Of a stretch of 52,815 nucleotides of DNA, positions 43,339-50,520 are shown piece after piece. The position numbers were made by a program, and so were the translations under genes. Source of the stretch: Verrucomicrobiota bacterium (GTDB lineage: Bacteria > Verrucomicrobiota > Verrucomicrobiia > Chthoniobacterales > UBA10450); assembly GCA_003219175.1 (NCBI GenBank), contig QHPU01000059.1, positions 1 through 52,815 of the forward strand. Direction: 5' to 3'. Positions within the stretch are counted from its first letter, which is position 1; each line of letters begins with the position of its first letter. The notes beneath the pieces were generated by a model. The model did not search any database. It saw nothing but the letters and a program-made list of their open reading frames with translations, and had not been told where the DNA came from.

Positions 43339-43654
43339 CCATCAGCTAGGAAGTTAAAAGCGTTATAGCGTTACATCGGGTAGTCGCGAAGTTCCCAACG
43401 GTTATCATTCAGCCGTTACGTTTGTGCGCTACAATGACGAGCACGAATGAATCGGAGCCGGACCGGCGTCAATGACGAATGAAGCCCGAATAATCAAATG
43501 AGAAAATGACTCCTCCTGCAGTTTTCCTATCATTCGGATTTCGTTATTCCTTCGTCATTGGGCATTCTTCATTCGTCATTGCTTCAGCATTAGCCACACG
43601 CCCTCTCCCTTGTAACTTTGTAACCTTTGTAACCAATCATTTTTCTTTCAAACC
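43339..43654 (+). repeat. 316-bp gene-free stretch with inverted and periodic repeats
   Basis: No gene is seen here. A short AAAAGCGTTATAGCGTTAC fragment at 43355-43374 resembles the octamer repeats. CAATGACGAATGAAGCCC near 43470 and the reverse-complement block ending CTTCATTCGTCATTG at 43581 form an imperfect inverted repeat about 110 bases across. Just before cinA, TTGTAACT TTGTAACC TTTGTAACC (about 43609-43633) is an 8-9-base periodic run. Confidence 0.55.
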
Positions 43655-44887
43655 ATGCGCGTTGTCGTTATCAACACCGGGACCGAGCTTTTGCTTGGTG
43701 AGGTGCTGAATACGCATCTGCGCTTCATTGCCCGCGAAATTTTTCAATTTGGTCTTCGGGTCGACGAGCAACGCACCGTTCCAGATAGCCCCACGCTGCA
43801 AGAAGCTTTTGCGGAGATTTTTCCACGCGCGGAAATCATTTTCGTAACGGGCGGTCTCGGGCCAACGAGCGATGACATTACCCGTGAGTTGGTCTCCGAT
43901 TTTTTGAATCTCGAGTTACTGGAAAATTCACGAGTCCGCGAAACAATAAGCCGCCGTCTCGCTCTCCGCAGGATTCCCGCAACGAAACGCATCTGGCGAC
44001 AAGCGCTCGTTCCGCGCGGAGGTCAAGTCTTGCCTAACGAGAATGGGACAGCGCCGGGAATTTACATCTCCGCGAATATCAGTCCGAAAATCCCGTCACC
44101 CCATTTGTTCCTTTTGCCAGGTCCACCGCGCGAATTGGAACCGATGTTCCGCGATTTTGTCGTGTCGATTGTGCGCCAAATCACCGCCGCTTCTGAGAAG
44201 TTCGTGATGCGAAGCTTGCGTATCGCCAACGTGGGCGAATCCATCATCGAAAAGAAAATTGGTGCCGCAGTGCTCGCAATTCCCGGGATCGAACTTGGCT
44301 ATTGTGCACGACCCGGGGAAGCCGATGTCCGAGTCATTGGCAGCGCACATGGTGTATCCCAAGCTGAAATGATCATCCGCGAAAAACTGGGCGACGCGAT
44401 CTTCAGCGCTGGCGACGAGACGCTGGCGGCCGTTTTGGTCCGTTTGTTATCTGAGCGAAAACAGAATGTTGCTATTGCAGAGTCATGCACGGGCGGTTTT
44501 CTGGCGAATGAAATCACGAACGTTTCTGGCGCCTCAAAAGCGTTTGTCGCCGGTTACGTCACGTATTCGAATGAGGAAAAAATTCGCACTCTGGGCGTTT
44601 CCCGGGAGTCCATCGGAAAATTCGGCGCGGTAAGCGAGCAAGTCGCGACGGAAATGGCCCAAGGGATCCGGGAGCGGGCCGGAGCAACGCATGGAATCGC
44701 AACGACGGGGATTGCCGGCCCGAGCGGCGGCAGCGAGGCAAAACCCGTCGGCACCGTCTTCGTGGCGTTAAGTTCGGAGAATCAACCGACGCGATGCGAG
44801 GAGTTCTTTTTTCCAAGCGATCGCGAAACGTTCAAGCAACTGGTCGCCCAGCGCGCGTTCGATTTGCTGCGGAAGCGATTGTTTTAG
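43655..44887 (+). CDS. cinA: CinA: competence/damage-inducible protein with nicotinamide-nucleotide amidase domain
   Basis: The 410 residues hold an N-terminal MoCF/molybdopterin-binding-like domain ('VVINTGTELLLGEVLNTH', 'IIFVTGGLGPTSDDITRE', 'LFLLPGPPRELEPMF', about 1-170). The C-terminal CinA/PncC domain is 'VAIAESCTGGFLANEITNVSGASKAFVAGYVTYSNEEKI' and 'GATHGIATTGIAGPSGGSEAKPVGTVFVAL', about 255-405. The latter deamidates NMN in NAD salvage. ATG 43655 matches the family start. Confidence 0.94.
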   Translation: MRVVVINTGTELLLGEVLNTHLRFIAREIFQFGLRVDEQRTVPDSPTLQEAFAEIFPRAEIIFVTGGLGPTSDDITRELVSDFLNLELLENSRVRETISRRLALRRIPATKRIWRQALVPRGGQVLPNENGTAPGIYISANISPKIPSPHLFLLPGPPRELEPMFRDFVVSIVRQITAASEKFVMRSLRIANVGESIIEKKIGAAVLAIPGIELGYCARPGEADVRVIGSAHGVSQAEMIIREKLGDAIFSAGDETLAAVLVRLLSERKQNVAIAESCTGGFLANEITNVSGASKAFVAGYVTYSNEEKIRTLGVSRESIGKFGAVSEQVATEMAQGIRERAGATHGIATTGIAGPSGGSEAKPVGTVFVALSSENQPTRCEEFFFPSDRETFKQLVAQRAFDLLRKRLF

Positions 44888-44932
44888 CTGCTGCTGTCCC
44901 AGCATTTCTGCCGCCGGGGACGGCGACAGCTA
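44885..44932 (+). repeat. TAGCTG...CAGCTA palindromic element after cinA
   Basis: TAGCTGCTGCTGTCCC and GGGGACGGCGACAGCTA are imperfect inverted copies directly after the cinA stop and before the convergent L,D-transpeptidase. It may serve as a transcript end; no T-run is present. Confidence 0.45.
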
Positions 44933-44937
44933 CATCA

Positions 44938-45552
44938 TCACGCCGCAGGCTGGACTTCAACTGGCGTGCCGATTTTGACGCGATCGTAGAACAGTTTTGC
45001 TGCATCTGAAGGCATGCGGATACAGCCGTGGGAAGCGGGGTAGCCGGGCAAGATCCCGACGTGCATGCCAACACCTTCGTCGGTGAGGCGCATGAACCAT
45101 TTCATTTCGGCGCCCTGAAAGTGAGTTCCACTCGGCGCGGCATCGATGTGCATGCTTACCCCGGCTCGAACGATGCGGCCGTAGCTATCGACGAAATCAC
45201 CATAGAGCGAAGAATGATGATTCGGATCCTTTTCCAGGATCTTCATGCTGCCACTTGGCGACGTGTGACCCAGCTTTCCCGATGAGATGGGTGAATCAAT
45301 CACGATTTGATCACCGACCATCAGGTAGGCACGCTGTTTCCCCAGCGAAACAATGAGGTGCACGTCGTCCGTTGAAGTTTTCGCGAGCAAAGCCTGATCG
45401 ACCTGCAATGGCGCCTGCTTTTTGATCAAATCGACTGCGCTTTTCATGGGCTGAAGACCGGTCTTGGGCTTGCCGAATAATTGCGCGTCGGCGCAGACGG
45501 CGAGGAACACGATCGCGTTCGCAACAATCAGGCTGGGAAAATATTTTTTCAT
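44938..45552 (-). CDS. Secreted L,D-transpeptidase (YkuD)
   Basis: The 204-residue product starts MKKYFPSLIVANAIVFLAVCADAQ, a signal peptide. The YkuD domain shows 'VHLIVSLGKQRAYLMVGDQIVIDSPISSGKLGHTSPSGSMKIL', 'SMHIDAAPSGTHFQGAEMKWFMRLTDEGVGMHVGILPGYPASHGCIRMPSDAAKLFYD'. His and the nucleophile Cys are in SHGCIRM. It acts in the periplasm on peptidoglycan. Its ATG overlaps the stop of the upstream secreted gene (45549-46310), so the two form an envelope operon. Confidence 0.92.
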   Translation of the reverse strand: MKKYFPSLIVANAIVFLAVCADAQLFGKPKTGLQPMKSAVDLIKKQAPLQVDQALLAKTSTDDVHLIVSLGKQRAYLMVGDQIVIDSPISSGKLGHTSPSGSMKILEKDPNHHSSLYGDFVDSYGRIVRAGVSMHIDAAPSGTHFQGAEMKWFMRLTDEGVGMHVGILPGYPASHGCIRMPSDAAKLFYDRVKIGTPVEVQPAA

Positions 45553-46310
45553 TTGGCGTATCCATCTACCCGCGCGAGCCAGCCTGGGAGCCAGCGGGCT
45601 TCGCCGCGTTCCGGCGGTGAATTCGCCACGCGCCGGCGAAGGGTAGTTTTGGCTGAAGCAGCGAATTCGTCGAGTGCGGATTGTGAGTTGTGCATATTTT
45701 CCAGGACCTGCAAGAGCCCCCAGCCCTGGCCCCGATAACGTTCGGTGGCGAGGGCCCCTTCGCCTTTGAAATTAACATAATCAACGAGCGCGTAGCAGCC
45801 CTGTGCGGTAGATGCGACGCGCTCGAACTGTCGCTGCAAATTTTCGGGATTGGCCGCCTGGGACATCATTTTGGGCAAGGCCTCCTGCAAACGCGCGATC
45901 AGGAACTGCGCCTGAAGATCAATCGTATCGACAAGAAATTTGCGTAGTTGTCTCATTTTCGGTGAATCGATCGCCTGTTGAAATTCAGCCCTGGAATTCC
46001 ATGGGCAGAAGGAGTCGCGCCCGGAAAGAAGAAATTGCGGCAATTTCGCGCCGCGCGCGGAAACAAAGCTAACAAGTTTTGGGAAACTCTCCTCGAACGG
46101 GCCGCGCTGCCCTTTCGGGTACCAGATGAAGTGACCGATGCCGAGAGAAGCGAAGTTTTCACCGGCGTTCCATGAGGTCAAGCCGGAGATGGTGCCGCCA
46201 CATTCATTTTGCCAGATGCGTTTGCCGATGCGTTGAGCATCAGCTGGGGAAATATCGATCGCAGCCTGAGCAGAAAACACAATTAGCGTGGCAACAGCGA
46301 ATGATGTCAT
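45549..46310 (-). CDS. Secreted protein of unknown function, possibly lysozyme-like
   Basis: ATG 46310 is chosen because GGGAGG lies just upstream (46312-46318) and the product then starts with a signal peptide (MTSFAVATLIVFSAQA). The open frame runs further to 46535 but would overlap the FKBP gene. The 253-residue product has a conserved-looking block 'RIWQNECGGTISGLTSWNAGENFASLGIGHFIWYPKGQRGPFEESFPKL', with an early Glu and a Gly-rich 'GIGHFIW' reminiscent of phage-type lysozyme or transglycosylase folds. This is only a resemblance. It is coupled to the L,D-transpeptidase gene, which supports a cell-wall role. Confidence 0.75.
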   Translation of the reverse strand: MTSFAVATLIVFSAQAAIDISPADAQRIGKRIWQNECGGTISGLTSWNAGENFASLGIGHFIWYPKGQRGPFEESFPKLVSFVSARGAKLPQFLLSGRDSFCPWNSRAEFQQAIDSPKMRQLRKFLVDTIDLQAQFLIARLQEALPKMMSQAANPENLQRQFERVASTAQGCYALVDYVNFKGEGALATERYRGQGWGLLQVLENMHNSQSALDEFAASAKTTLRRRVANSPPERGEARWLPGWLARVDGYAK

Positions 46311-46443
46311 TCCTCCCAAATCTCTTGCGATTTTTGAAGGTCGATCGAGTAGTGGTGCCAGTCCGGCATCGCACCTTGACGGGTGCGGTTTCCTCTCTAG
46401 CGTGCCGGACTTCATTTCGCGCCGTCCCCGGCGTTTCCTTACT

Positions 46444-47196
46444 ATGAAAAATCTCGTAATCGGTATCACGTTGGCGATGTTGGCGACGTCTCTTTTTGCT
46501 GAAGATCGGCCCGCGCTCAAGGACACAAAAGACAAGGTGAGCTACAGCATCGGGCTCGACATTGGCAACACTTTCAAGAACCAGAAAATGGAAATCAACG
46601 CTGATGTGCTGGCTGCGGGGGTGAAGGATGGGCTCAGCGGCGCCAAGCCATTGCTTAGCCAAGACGAAGTGCGCACGGTGATGACAGAGTTTTCAAAAAA
46701 CATGAGAGAAAGAGCAGCAGCGGCGAGCAAGGAAGCAGCGGAAAAGAACACCAAGGAAGGTGAAAAATTTCTCGCCGAAAACAAGACCAAACCCGGGGTA
46801 AAAACGACCGCCAGCGGTTTGCAATATGTCGTGGAGAAAGAGGGGAGCGGGGCTGCGCCGAAGGAAACCGATACCGTGGTCGTAAATTATCGCGGCACGC
46901 TGATCGACGGCACGGAGTTCGATAGCTCCTACAAGCGCGGTGAGCCTACGACCTTCCCGGTCAATCGTGTGATTAAAGGCTGGACCGAAGCGCTTCAGCT
47001 GATGAAGCCGGGTGGTAAATACAAGCTTTTCATTCCGTCAAACCTGGCTTACGGCCCGGGCGGCGCGGGCGGGGATATCGGGCCGAACGCAACCCTTATT
47101 TTCGAAGTCGAACTACTGAGTTCGAAACCGGCCGAAGCAGCGACAACGTCACCTGCTGCTGCATCAGCGTCGGCTTCGCCAAAGAAATCCCCGTAA
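46444..47196 (+). CDS. FKBP-type peptidyl-prolyl isomerase (Mip/FkpA-like), exported
   Basis: ATG 46444 gives 250 residues with a signal peptide (MKNLVIGITLAMLATSLFA). A dimerisation helix region is 'KDKVSYSIGLDIGNTFKNQKMEINADVLAAGVKDGLSG', and a long charged helix follows. The FKBP domain is 'TASGLQYVVEKEGSGAAPKETDTVVVNYRGTLIDGTEFDSSYKRGEPTTFPVNRVIKGWTEALQLMKPGGKYKLFIPSNLAYGPGG'. It folds periplasmic or outer-membrane proteins. The frame is open upstream, but the signal peptide fixes the start. A short Ala/Ser/Pro-rich tail ends the protein. Confidence 0.94.
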   Translation: MKNLVIGITLAMLATSLFAEDRPALKDTKDKVSYSIGLDIGNTFKNQKMEINADVLAAGVKDGLSGAKPLLSQDEVRTVMTEFSKNMRERAAAASKEAAEKNTKEGEKFLAENKTKPGVKTTASGLQYVVEKEGSGAAPKETDTVVVNYRGTLIDGTEFDSSYKRGEPTTFPVNRVIKGWTEALQLMKPGGKYKLFIPSNLAYGPGGAGGDIGPNATLIFEVELLSSKPAEAATTSPAAASASASPKKSP

Positions 47197-47214
47197 ACGC
47201 AAAGATCTTGGCTC

Positions 47215-47292
47215 TGTAGTGGCAGGCGTGTCGCCTGCCTTTTTCGAGTTAGACGGACCGCTCAATGTGCAGCCGACACGGCTGCCGCTACA
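47215..47292 (+). repeat. Dispersed TGTAG...CTACA element after FKBP gene
   Basis: It starts TGTAGTGGCAGGCG and ends GGCTGCCGCTACA, with inner palindromes GGCAGGCG/CGCCTGCC and GCCGACACGGC. It lies between the convergent FKBP gene and rsfS. Confidence 0.7.
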
Positions 47293-47332
47293 GTTTGGAG
47301 GGACGCGCTTGCGCGTCCGTCGCATTCCTGAT

Positions 47333-47728
47333 TCAACGCGCCGACGGCGCTGATTCCCATTCCATCCGCGGCGCGTCACTCCACAAGTCTTCCAGACTGT
47401 AGAAAGCACGTTTCGCATGGTGGAAGATATGGACGATTACCTGCAAATAATCGAGCACGATCCATTGGCTGGCCGGAAATCCGTCGATCGCGGTCGCGCG
47501 AATACCTTGATCCTCTTTCAACTTCGTCTCGACCTCGCCTGCAATCGCTTTCAAATGCGGCTCGGAGGTTCCCGAACAAATAACAAAGAAATCGGTGAAC
47601 GTGGAAATCCCGCGCAAATCCATGACAACGATCTCTTCTGCTTTTTTGTTGGAAGCGAGCTCGGCGCAGAGTTTAGCTAGGGCTTCGGATTCTATTTCGT
47701 TACCTCCCGATAAAGACCGCGCGCGCAA
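47333..47728 (-). CDS. rsfS: Ribosomal silencing factor RsfS
   Basis: RsfS binds L14 and stops subunit joining when nutrients are scarce. The core 'LAKLCAELASNKKAEEIVVMDLRGISTFTDFFVICSGTSEPHLKAIAGEVETKL' and 'QWIVLDYLQVIVHIFHHAKRAFYSLEDLWSDA' are diagnostic. The frame has no ATG or GTG near the family start. Choices are a TTG at 47728, giving 131 residues and overlapping nadD by 37 bases, or an unusual ATA at 47695, which lies six bases after a strong GGGAGGT. The second fits the family N-terminus better. nadD-rsfS is a common pair. Confidence 0.92.
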   Translation of the reverse strand: MRARSLSGGNEIESEALAKLCAELASNKKAEEIVVMDLRGISTFTDFFVICSGTSEPHLKAIAGEVETKLKEDQGIRATAIDGFPASQWIVLDYLQVIVHIFHHAKRAFYSLEDLWSDAPRMEWESAPSAR

Positions 47729-48258
47729 ATGATTTGTTCCACCGCCCGGGGAACCAGGAAATGAATGGTGCGGCCGCTGGCGATGCGTTGACGAATTTCG
47801 GTGGCGGAGATGTCGATGCGACGATCCACACTCAAGTATTCGTGGGCGACTGGGATAATTGCGCGCTGCAGAACAATGAATTTTACCATGTGGCGCAAGT
47901 CCTCAAAACCCCGCCAGCTGGGTAGTCCAGCCAGGTTGTCGTCGCCAATAAGAAAAAATAAATGCGCGCCTGGATGGTTCTCCTTTAGCGTTTGGATGGT
48001 ATCGATGGTGTAGGAGGGCGGGTCGCGTTGCAGTTCGGACTCGTCGACCTCAAACTGCGGTTCGCGTTCGATGGCACTGCGCAACATCTCCAGGCGCGTT
48101 TCCGGGGTCGCCACAGAGTCGTTTTTGTAGGGTGAAACGCGCGTTGGCACAAAAATGATTTTTTCGAGGGCGAATTTTTCCAAAGCAAAGCGCGCCAGAA
48201 TCAAGTGGGCATGATGAACCGGATCGAAAGTGCCGCCGTAGATGCCGATCTTTTGCAA
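47692..48258 (-). CDS. nadD: Nicotinate-nucleotide adenylyltransferase
   Basis: It joins nicotinate mononucleotide and ATP to make deamido-NAD. The 188 residues start (TTG) MQKIGIYGGTFDPVHHAHLILARFALEKF, with the nucleotidyl-transferase motif GGTFDPVHHAH. 'FVPTRVSPYK', 'YTIDTIQTLKE', 'FLIGDDNLAGLPSWRGFEDL' and 'ISATEIRQRIASGRTI.FLVP.AVE.II' (ISSTxIR-type) follow. The TTG start sits one base after the stop of the upstream NamZ-like gene, suggesting coupling. Confidence 0.95.
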   Translation of the reverse strand: MQKIGIYGGTFDPVHHAHLILARFALEKFALEKIIFVPTRVSPYKNDSVATPETRLEMLRSAIEREPQFEVDESELQRDPPSYTIDTIQTLKENHPGAHLFFLIGDDNLAGLPSWRGFEDLRHMVKFIVLQRAIIPVAHEYLSVDRRIDISATEIRQRIASGRTIHFLVPRAVEQIICARGLYREVTK

Positions 48259-48259
48259 T

Positions 48260-49297
48260 TCAATAAAGCAGGTATTGGCTGCGTTCGCCTTTAAATCCGG
48301 TCACATCTTCGCTCCAGCTCGCAACGATTCGGGCCGGCGCGATGCCGCCGGCAAACTGGAAAGCGATTGAAGAGCTGCCGCGGCATTTGAAAAACATTTC
48401 GCGTTTCCCGCGGCTACTGCGAGTAATCAAATTTGTGCGCAACTGCCGGTTCATTTCCGCAAGCACGTAAATATTGACGGCAGTTAAATCGCCCGCCGCT
48501 GTCGGATCAATATGCAAACTGCTACCGCCCACGGCATCGCTGCGATACTCGCTGAAGCTGATCCCGCCAAGATGCTGCGAGTTCATGTATCTGTGGACGA
48601 GTTGGCGCTTACCCCGCTGAAGTTGCGCGGCCAGCCGCGCATCGGCACAACTTTTAAGTCGCAATGACCGACCCATCCTTTGCCATTGATCAGGCGCGCG
48701 AAGTTCACCACAAGTCATGCCGTGGACGTAGGGCACCGGGATTTGCCCGACGAACGAAATCCATTGCGGCTCGACCAGCGGACCTTCCACCCGCAAGCCG
48801 CCCAGCGGATTTGGTCGGTCGAGGACGACGAATTCGATGTGATTCTCCGCTGCTGCCTCCATGCATTTCGTCATCGTGCTGATGTAGGTGTAACTGCGGC
48901 ACCCGATGTCCTGGAGATCGAAGACGAGTGTATCGATGCCGCGCAACATCGCAGGAGTTGGTTTGCGGGTGGGGCCATAGAGTGAATGGACTGTCAATCC
49001 CGTCAGCGGGTCACGACACGTCCGAACATAACGGCCGGCTTTCTGCGTCCCGTCGAGTCCGTGGTCGGGAGCGTAAAGCGCTACCAGATTGCAATTCTTT
49101 CGTAGCCACACCCGGGTGCGCACGCCGCGGGAATCCACTCCGGTTTGGTTCGTAACCAAACCCACGCGTTTATTCTTCAGCAATGCGTAACCGTTCGATT
49201 CCGTGACGTCGATGCCAAGCTCGACGGCGCCGGATGCGTTCGCGCCGACCAGAACCGATGCAAGAACGACAAAAATTTTATTTCCGACGAAACGCAT
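48260..49297 (-). CDS. NamZ-type (DUF1343) exo-muramidase, frame-disrupted and internally deleted, probably inactive
   Basis: DUF1343/NamZ enzymes release N-acetylmuramic acid from peptidoglycan fragments. A signal peptide (MRFVGNKIFVVLASVLVGANA) leads to 'GIDVTESNGYALLKNKRVGLVTNQTGVDSRG', 'LYAPDHGLDG' and 'LVFDLQDIGCRSYTYISTM'. After 'PYVHGMTCGEL' the reading changes: skipping one C near 48698 gives ARLINGKGWVGHCDLKVVPM and RGW, exactly the family sequence. That frame breaks off about 48610. The original frame then resumes with 'YMNSQHLGGISFSEYRSD..GGSSLHIDPTAAGDLTAVNIYVLAEMNRQL' and a family-like end 'SQYLLY'. The stretch normally between (about 80 residues, with the GLPWVP-type motif) is missing. 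The net frame stays open for 345 residues, but the centre is scrambled. Confidence 0.8.
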   Translation of the reverse strand: MRFVGNKIFVVLASVLVGANASGAVELGIDVTESNGYALLKNKRVGLVTNQTGVDSRGVRTRVWLRKNCNLVALYAPDHGLDGTQKAGRYVRTCRDPLTGLTVHSLYGPTRKPTPAMLRGIDTLVFDLQDIGCRSYTYISTMTKCMEAAAENHIEFVVLDRPNPLGGLRVEGPLVEPQWISFVGQIPVPYVHGMTCGELRAPDQWQRMGRSLRLKSCADARLAAQLQRGKRQLVHRYMNSQHLGGISFSEYRSDAVGGSSLHIDPTAAGDLTAVNIYVLAEMNRQLRTNLITRSSRGKREMFFKCRGSSSIAFQFAGGIAPARIVASWSEDVTGFKGERSQYLLY

Positions 49298-49316
49298 CAA
49301 ATCTAGCTTCGACGTT

Positions 49317-50432
49317 ATGAAGCGCGCTTCTGTGGGTCAACTATTGCTTGTCGGTGTTCGGGGTTATGAGCTTGGCGTCGACGAAGCGAAACTGCTGCGT
49401 CGGGTGCAGCCGGGCGGATTCATCTTGTTCGTTCGCAATATCAAAACGCCGGCACAATTGCGAAAACTGACCGATGATCTGCGGGACTTAAGCATCGTCG
49501 AACCAATTATCACCATCGACCAGGAAGGCGGTCGCGTTTCGCGCTTACGACAGATTGGAAACGAACCGCCCAATGCCCAGCAGTTGCGCGACAAAGATGA
49601 CGTAAATCTGATTCGCGAGCACGGCGACATCACCGGGCATTTGCTGCGTTTGTTCGGGTTCAACCTCGATCTGTGTCCGGTGCTCGATATTTCCTTTGAT
49701 GACGACGCCGACAATTCCTTACGCGGGCGTTGTTATGGGAAGACGGTCGAGCAGGTCATCAGGAACGCCGGTGCGTTTAACACGGGTTTGCGAGCAGCGG
49801 CGGTAACCAGCTGCGGTAAACATTTTCCCGGCTATTCCGCTGCGATCGTCGACGCTCACCACAGTCTGCCGAAAATTGATCGCACCCGCGAACAATTGGA
49901 TCGGGAAGAGCTCGCCGTGTTTCGCGCCTTCACCGGCAGTGACGCCAAACAAGTCGTGGATAGCATGATGATTTGTCACGGATGGTATCCTTGCTTTGAG
50001 CCCAAAAAAGCGCCCGCCTCTCTCAGTCATCGAATCGTGACGGAATTGTTGCGTGAAGGGCTGGGGTTTGAGGGCCTCATCATGACCGACGACCTCGATA
50101 TGGGCGCGATTTTGAATGAATACAGTTTCGACGGGATGCTGCACTTTACTTTTGCGGCTGGCAACGATCTCGCCATGATTTGTCACCGAATTGAGAAAGC
50201 CGAGGAAGCTGTCGGTGTTATCGAAAAGCTGCCGCGCAAAGAAATTAATCGCGCTCTGCAAAACGTTAACACTTTCAAGACGAAACTGCAGCCGCCGACG
50301 AAATTTTCTGAGGCTGCGTTCCGGAAACTGGACGACGCCATCTGGAAATTACGGGTGGCAGTTCTGGGCAAAGAACGCGCTGCGATTCGCAGCCCCGAAA
50401 ACGCCGCCCGCTCGCCGGTGGAACGCTACTGA
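49317..50432 (+). CDS. nagZ: Glycoside hydrolase family 3, NagZ-like beta-N-acetylglucosaminidase
   Basis: It cleaves GlcNAc from muropeptides in wall recycling. ATG 49317 gives 371 residues. 'GQLLLVGVRGYELGVDEAKLLRRVQPGGFILFVRNI', 'PIITIDQEGGRVSRLR', 'FNLDLCPVLDI', 'SLRGRCYG', the signature 'CGKHFPGYSAAIVDAHHSLPKID' (KHFPG...D.H) and 'FEGLIMTDDLDMGAI' (Asp nucleophile) are present. No signal peptide is seen, so it is cytoplasmic as NagZ often is. It is divergent from the NamZ-like gene with only 19 bases between the two ATGs. Confidence 0.9.
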   Translation: MKRASVGQLLLVGVRGYELGVDEAKLLRRVQPGGFILFVRNIKTPAQLRKLTDDLRDLSIVEPIITIDQEGGRVSRLRQIGNEPPNAQQLRDKDDVNLIREHGDITGHLLRLFGFNLDLCPVLDISFDDDADNSLRGRCYGKTVEQVIRNAGAFNTGLRAAAVTSCGKHFPGYSAAIVDAHHSLPKIDRTREQLDREELAVFRAFTGSDAKQVVDSMMICHGWYPCFEPKKAPASLSHRIVTELLREGLGFEGLIMTDDLDMGAILNEYSFDGMLHFTFAAGNDLAMICHRIEKAEEAVGVIEKLPRKEINRALQNVNTFKTKLQPPTKFSEAAFRKLDDAIWKLRVAVLGKERAAIRSPENAARSPVERY

Positions 50433-50520
50433 GTGGCGACGGCGCTTGCGCTACGCCACCGAAGCGCTGTGCCTTTTGTCATAATTGACGCCCCTGCCGT
50501 CTCTCGATAGCGTTTGATGA

